64,000 nt of DNA from Christiangramia aestuarii (lineage in GTDB: Bacteria > Bacteroidota > Bacteroidia > Flavobacteriales > Flavobacteriaceae). Positions 60,652-64,000 of the stretch are shown here, one piece after another. Each line of letters starts with the position of its first letter. Positions within the stretch are counted from its first letter, which is position 1. The stretch covers positions 186,001-250,000 of the forward strand of contig NZ_VJVW01000003.1 in NCBI RefSeq assembly GCF_009735585.1, given 5' to 3'. A program made the position numbers and the translations under genes. The notes under the pieces were generated by a model, which was not told the origin of the DNA, ran no database searches, and saw only the letters and a program-made list of their open reading frames with translations.

Positions 60652-61722
60652 TCAATTGTTTAAATAAAAAACAAATGCCTCATCTATGAGCTCGTTGGGC
60701 ACCTTTTTATCTATCACGGGTTGGCCAATATCCTCTAAAAGAACAAAGTTGATGATTCCTCTTTCGTTCTTTTTATCAAACTTCATCAGCTCTTTTATCT
60801 GGCTAATATCTTCCGGAAAAAATTCCTCCTTTCCATAAAGATCAAGGAAGATATCCCTGATGCTTTCCAGTTTTTCTTCCGGAAAATTTAGCATTTTCGC
60901 AGAGATAAAAGTCTCTAGCACCATGCCTATTGCGATGGCCTCACCGTGTAAAAGCTTTTTCTTTTCAGAATGGGTGAGACAATAAGATTCTATGGCGTGA
61001 CCCAGGGTGTGCCCATAATTAAGAGTTTTCCTAAGGTTTTTTTCGTATGGATCTTTTTTAACGATTTCGGCCTTTATATCTACCGAACTTTTGATGATCC
61101 CATCCAGGTCTGAAAGGTCAAGTTCAGCCAGGTTCGAAACCTTTTTCCAGTAGTTCTCATCTGCAATCAGACCGTGCTTGAGAATTTCTGCAAGTCCGCT
61201 CCTCATTTCCTGTGCTGAAAGGGTCTTTAGAAAAGCTGAATCTATAATGACCATTTCCGGCAGGTTGATAACCCCGATCTGGTTCTTCAAATTCCCCAGA
61301 TCCACGCCGGTCTTACCTCCAACTGAAGCGTCTACCATAGCCAGCAGGCTGGTAGGCACATTGATGAACCTTATTCCCCGTTTAAAGCAGGAAGCTACAA
61401 ACCCCCCAAGATCGGTGACCACACCGCCTCCAAGGTTTATTATCAGGCTTTTCCTATCGGCCTCAAGTTCAGACAAGACATTCCAGACGCCCGCGCAGGT
61501 TTCCAGGTTCTTGAATTCTTCTCCTGCTTCTATCTCGATCACTTCCGTAGGAATATCGGTTTGCAGCTTTTGCATAAATGGAGAAAGACAGGCTTCATAA
61601 GTATTGCTGTCTACCAGAATGAAGATCTTGGAAGGCATTTCTTTCTTTAGGAATTCATGGAGTTCTTTGAAGCCATTTTGAGCATAAAGAACAGGATTGA
61701 TTGATGGGGCCAAATCGTTCAT
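60652..61722 (-). CDS. aroB: 3-dehydroquinate synthase
   Basis: This 356-residue NAD-dependent zinc or cobalt enzyme converts DAHP to 3-dehydroquinate, the second shikimate step. It has LGGGVVTDLGGFVAS (NAD and substrate site), SLLAMVDASVGGKTGVDL, the Glu of RSGLAEILKHGL and the His ligands of LNYGHTLGHAIE and LLHGEAIAIGMVLE. The length is typical. It is transcribed alone and diverges from the proline dehydrogenase gene. Confidence 0.97.
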   Translation of the reverse strand: MNDLAPSINPVLYAQNGFKELHEFLKKEMPSKIFILVDSNTYEACLSPFMQKLQTDIPTEVIEIEAGEEFKNLETCAGVWNVLSELEADRKSLIINLGGGVVTDLGGFVASCFKRGIRFINVPTSLLAMVDASVGGKTGVDLGNLKNQIGVINLPEMVIIDSAFLKTLSAQEMRSGLAEILKHGLIADENYWKKVSNLAELDLSDLDGIIKSSVDIKAEIVKKDPYEKNLRKTLNYGHTLGHAIESYCLTHSEKKKLLHGEAIAIGMVLETFISAKMLNFPEEKLESIRDIFLDLYGKEEFFPEDISQIKELMKFDKKNERGIINFVLLEDIGQPVIDKKVPNELIDEAFVFYLNN

Positions 61723-61784
61723 TCTATTAGGATTTATGCGGGGGAAATTAAAAAGAATTTATGATTTAAATCAACTTCAATAAT

Positions 61785-61792
61785 TATATTTG
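61785..61792 (+). promoter_or_regulatory. -7 element TATATTTG of proline dehydrogenase gene
   Basis: TATATTTG matches TAnnTTTG and lies 18 nt before the ATG at 61811. No TTG at ideal -33 spacing is present. Confidence 0.5.
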
Positions 61793-61810
61793 CGCGACTA
61801 ATAGTGCGAA

Positions 61811-63013
61811 ATGATTAGAAAAAAGATATTCAATAATACGAAGTCAGCCTTTAAGTTAAAATCTAATGCTGAATTAGATAGAGCCATTTTTCTTTTTAGC
61901 ATGATGGGGATTCCATCACTGGTAAAGGCTGGTAGTGCACTCACAAAATTTTCCCTTAAAGTTCATCTTCCGGTAGAAACCTTGATCAAAAAGACGATTT
62001 TTGAACAGTTCTGCGGCGGGGTGACCGAGGAAGATTGTAAACCGGTTACTAGGGAAATGTATGATGAGAACCTGCATAGTATTCTTGATTATTCTGTAGA
62101 GGGAAAAAAGACAGAGGAGGAGTTCGACGCGGCTATGCGTAAAAAACTAAGCCTTATTGAATATGCCAAGGGAAAAGATGAGATCCCTTTTGCCATGTTC
62201 AAACCAACCGGGATCGGGAGATTCGAGATTTGGGAAAAAGTAAGTGAAAAGATCAACCTTTCTGAAGGTGAAAAGGAAGAGTGGGAGAACATTAAGAAAA
62301 GGGTAGATACCCTTTGCAGCAAGGCTCACGAACTTAATGTGAGGCTTTATGCTGACGGTGAGGAAACCTGGATGCAGACCGCTGCAGATGACCTCATGGA
62401 AGAAATGATGAAAAAATATAACCGCCAGGATAAGGTGTTGATCTATAATACCCTACAGTGTTATCGCTGGGACAGGCTGGATTACCTGAAGGGGCTTCAT
62501 GAGAGAGCTAAAAAGGACGGTTTCAAGATTGGCGCTAAGATCGTTCGTGGGGCTTATATGGAAAAGGAGAACGCGAGGGCGAAGAAGCTTGGCTATCCTT
62601 CACCAATTTGTGAGAGTAAAGAGGCTACCGATGTTAACTTCAATAGTACCCTATCTTATTGCCTTAACCACCTTGAAGATATTTCGGTATTCATAGGAAC
62701 CCATAACGAGGTAAGTAGTTATCTCGCTTTGCAGATCATGGAAGATAAAGGTTTATCTTTAGATGACGACCGCATCTGGTTCAGCCAGCTTTATGGGATG
62801 AGTGATCATATTAGTTACAACCTGGCCCGTAAAGGTTATAATGCGGTGAAACTTGTACCATTTGGCCCGGTAAGGGATGTGGTGCCTTATCTGTTAAGAA
62901 GGGCGCAGGAAAATACTTCTGTAAAAGGACAAACCGGTAGGGAGCTTTCCCTGCTTAGGGAAGAAAAGAAAAGACGTAAAGGGGATAAATCTACTAAACA
63001 CCACCGCGAATAG
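61811..63013 (+). CDS. Proline dehydrogenase
   Basis: This 400-residue flavoenzyme oxidises proline to pyrroline-5-carboxylate. It is the monofunctional PRODH barrel, with VRLYADGEETWMQTAADDL, KIVRGAYMEKEN, FIGTHNEVSSYLAL, and the C-terminal YNLARKGYNAVKLVPFGPVRDVVPYLLRRAQEN with the substrate-binding Arg pair. It does not include the PutA P5C dehydrogenase domain, so that step must be encoded elsewhere. It is followed by an acyltransferase gene 6 bp away. Confidence 0.94.
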   Translation: MIRKKIFNNTKSAFKLKSNAELDRAIFLFSMMGIPSLVKAGSALTKFSLKVHLPVETLIKKTIFEQFCGGVTEEDCKPVTREMYDENLHSILDYSVEGKKTEEEFDAAMRKKLSLIEYAKGKDEIPFAMFKPTGIGRFEIWEKVSEKINLSEGEKEEWENIKKRVDTLCSKAHELNVRLYADGEETWMQTAADDLMEEMMKKYNRQDKVLIYNTLQCYRWDRLDYLKGLHERAKKDGFKIGAKIVRGAYMEKENARAKKLGYPSPICESKEATDVNFNSTLSYCLNHLEDISVFIGTHNEVSSYLALQIMEDKGLSLDDDRIWFSQLYGMSDHISYNLARKGYNAVKLVPFGPVRDVVPYLLRRAQENTSVKGQTGRELSLLREEKKRRKGDKSTKHHRE

Positions 63014-63019
63014 AGAAAG

Positions 63020-63559
63020 ATGCGCTCGCTGGCAAAATTTGTATACTTTAAAGTTCTGGGCTGGAAGCTCGAGAGCGATTTTGATCCCGCGATTAAAAAA
63101 TGTGTCTTTATTGTCGCTCCCCATACAAGTTCTTTCGATTTTCTTATTGGTATCCTGATAAGAAAGATCATGGATATACAGATTAATTTTGTTGGGAAGA
63201 AAGAGCTCTTCAAGCCACCCTTTGGCTGGTATTTTAAAATGGTAGGCGGTGCTCCTATAGACAGGAGTGGAAAGCTGAAAAAAGTGGATGCCATCGCTGA
63301 AATATTCCGTCAAAAGGAAATTTTCAGGCTGGCCATGTCTCCTGAAGGGACTCGGCAAAAAACAGAGAAATGGAGAACGGGGTTCTACTATATCGCCTTA
63401 AAGGCTGAAGTTCCAATTATAAGAGTAGCTTTTGACTATGGGGCCAAAAAAGTAAAAATCTCCGATGCCTTCTGGCCAACCGGAGATTTTGAAAAAGATT
63501 ATACTGAGATTTTCAGTTTTTATGAGGGGGTTCAGGGCAAGATCCCTGAGAACTTTTAG
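63020..63559 (+). CDS. 1-acylglycerol-3-phosphate O-acyltransferase-like protein
   Basis: This 179-residue acyltransferase of the PlsC family has the catalytic HxxxxD motif H35-x4-D40 (APHTSSFDF), the substrate-binding KELFKPPFGWYFKMVGGAPIDR region and the EGTR block (SPEGTRQK). It lacks a clear TM helix, so it is probably peripheral. It may make phosphatidic acid or a related lipid. It lies 6 bp after the proline dehydrogenase gene on the same strand and directly abuts the convergent yebC stop. Confidence 0.88.
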   Translation: MRSLAKFVYFKVLGWKLESDFDPAIKKCVFIVAPHTSSFDFLIGILIRKIMDIQINFVGKKELFKPPFGWYFKMVGGAPIDRSGKLKKVDAIAEIFRQKEIFRLAMSPEGTRQKTEKWRTGFYYIALKAEVPIIRVAFDYGAKKVKISDAFWPTGDFEKDYTEIFSFYEGVQGKIPENF

Positions 63560-64000
63560 TTATTCTGATTCTTCTGATGTTTCCATGGTGTGATATACGT
63601 TCTGTACATCATCATCTTCCTCCAGTTTTTCCAGTAATTTCTCTACATCTTCAGTCTGCTCTGCATTTAGGCTCTTGGTAACCTGCGGAATCCTTTCAAA
63701 ACCTGAAGAAATGATCTCGATCTCTCTTCTTTCCAGTTCTTTCTGGATAGAACCAAAGTATTCAAAAGGAGCGTAGATATGAATTCCATCTTCATCCTGG
63801 AAGACTTCTTCGGCTCCAAAATCTATCAGCTCCAGTTCCAGTTCTTCCGGGTCCAGCCCTTCATCGTTGATCCTGAAATTACAGGTATGGTCAAACATGA
63901 ACTCTACAGATCCGGAGGTTCCAAGGTTTCCATCGCATTTATTAAAATGTGAACGGATGTTCGCTACGGTCCTGTTATTGTTGTCGGTCGCGGTCTCTAC
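63560..64000 (-). CDS. yebC: YebC/PmpR family DNA-binding or ribosome-associated protein, 5' end outside window
   Basis: The minus-strand frame is open from 63560 to the window edge at 64000, encoding at least 146 residues. The visible part holds the middle and C-terminal domains: NKCDGNLGTSGSVEFMFD (the family-diagnostic segment) and the LEKLEEDDDVQNVYHTME ending. The N-terminal KWANIKHRK domain lies beyond the window. YebC proteins act as transcription regulators or relieve ribosome stalling at proline stretches. An internal ATG at 63898 is not the real start. Confidence 0.93.
   Translation of the reverse strand, partial: VETATDNNNRTVANIRSHFNKCDGNLGTSGSVEFMFDHTCNFRINDEGLDPEELELELIDFGAEEVFQDEDGIHIYAPFEYFGSIQKELERREIEIISSGFERIPQVTKSLNAEQTEDVEKLLEKLEEDDDVQNVYHTMETSEESE

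Noticed and set aside
1-64000. Mobile elements, defence systems, secondary-metabolite clusters
   Set aside because: No transposase, integrase, terminal repeats, restriction, toxin-antitoxin or synthase genes are seen; content is core metabolism and envelope.

Overview
This window looks like the core chromosome of a marine-type member of the Bacteroidota, most likely family Flavobacteriaceae and close to Gramella/Christiangramia. The reasons are two large SusC-type TonB-dependent receptors with CarboxypepD_reg domains, several Bacteroidota-restricted families (DUF4290, DUF6146, DUF6787, DUF2400/TIGR02757, BatA-domain protein, DUF5916), promoters of the Bacteroidota type (TAnnTTTG at -7, with TTG about 19 nt upstream), few Shine-Dalgarno sequences and several TTG starts. 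I see no insertion sequence, prophage, integron, CRISPR array or rRNA. Gene density is very high and no gene-free stretch exceeds 300 bp.

Layout. 1-2.6 kb: the 5' part of a tRNA-Met, a START-like protein, a class IV aminotransferase, YqgE and HU. 2.7-6.1 kb: a minus-strand operon of a small NTPase, a RecQ-type helicase and fmt. 6.1-8.5 kb: a DUF493 protein, then DUF4290-murA. 8.6-11.4 kb: a large conserved protein of unknown function, divergent from an MBL-fold hydrolase and a membrane-anchored protein. 11.4-15.6 kb: a four-gene minus operon of BatA-domain protein, dihydroorotase-like pseudoenzyme, DUF4870-like membrane protein and esterase. 15.6-22.2 kb: two tandem GAF histidine kinases, a DUF2400 protein, a LolD-like ATPase and a DUF5916 outer-membrane protein. 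22.4-23.9 kb: msrA-folE and a small membrane protein. 23.9-27.3 kb: a putative metal-uptake locus with a His/Glu-rich TonB receptor. 27.4-31.7 kb: serine biosynthesis (serC-serA), DUF937, and acyl-CoA reductase divergent from a ferredoxin. 31.8-37.1 kb: an AraC regulator and secreted proteins of unknown function. 37.1-45.5 kb: a TreS-maltokinase fusion, a prolyl oligopeptidase and a second TonB receptor. 45.8-52.5 kb: ychF, then parE-orf-parC-mscL. 52.5-54.8 kb: a lipoprotein, an XRE regulator and an M14 peptidase, the last two separated by a palindrome array. 54.9-64 kb: an Lrp regulator, ppc, DinB-like, BrkB, PfpI, an acidic small protein, aroB, proline dehydrogenase, an acyltransferase and yebC (cut by the window end).

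Most of this is housekeeping. The points most worth a second look are: (i) an XRE regulator and an M14 peptidase diverging from a region holding repeated TTTACA-NN-TGTAAA palindromes placed over apparently leaderless promoters; (ii) MurA with Asp in place of the fosfomycin-target Cys; (iii) a dihydroorotase homologue that has lost its His metal ligands, inside a BatA operon; (iv) a TreS-maltokinase whose kinase half has lost the second Mg-binding Asp; (v) a His/Glu-rich TonB receptor operon with an inverted repeat inside its promoter; (vi) a terminator hairpin that directly follows a -7 promoter element and ends one base before a start codon; (vii) convergent genes that share their stop codons. 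All family names come from reading the sequence and from memory; no database search was run.
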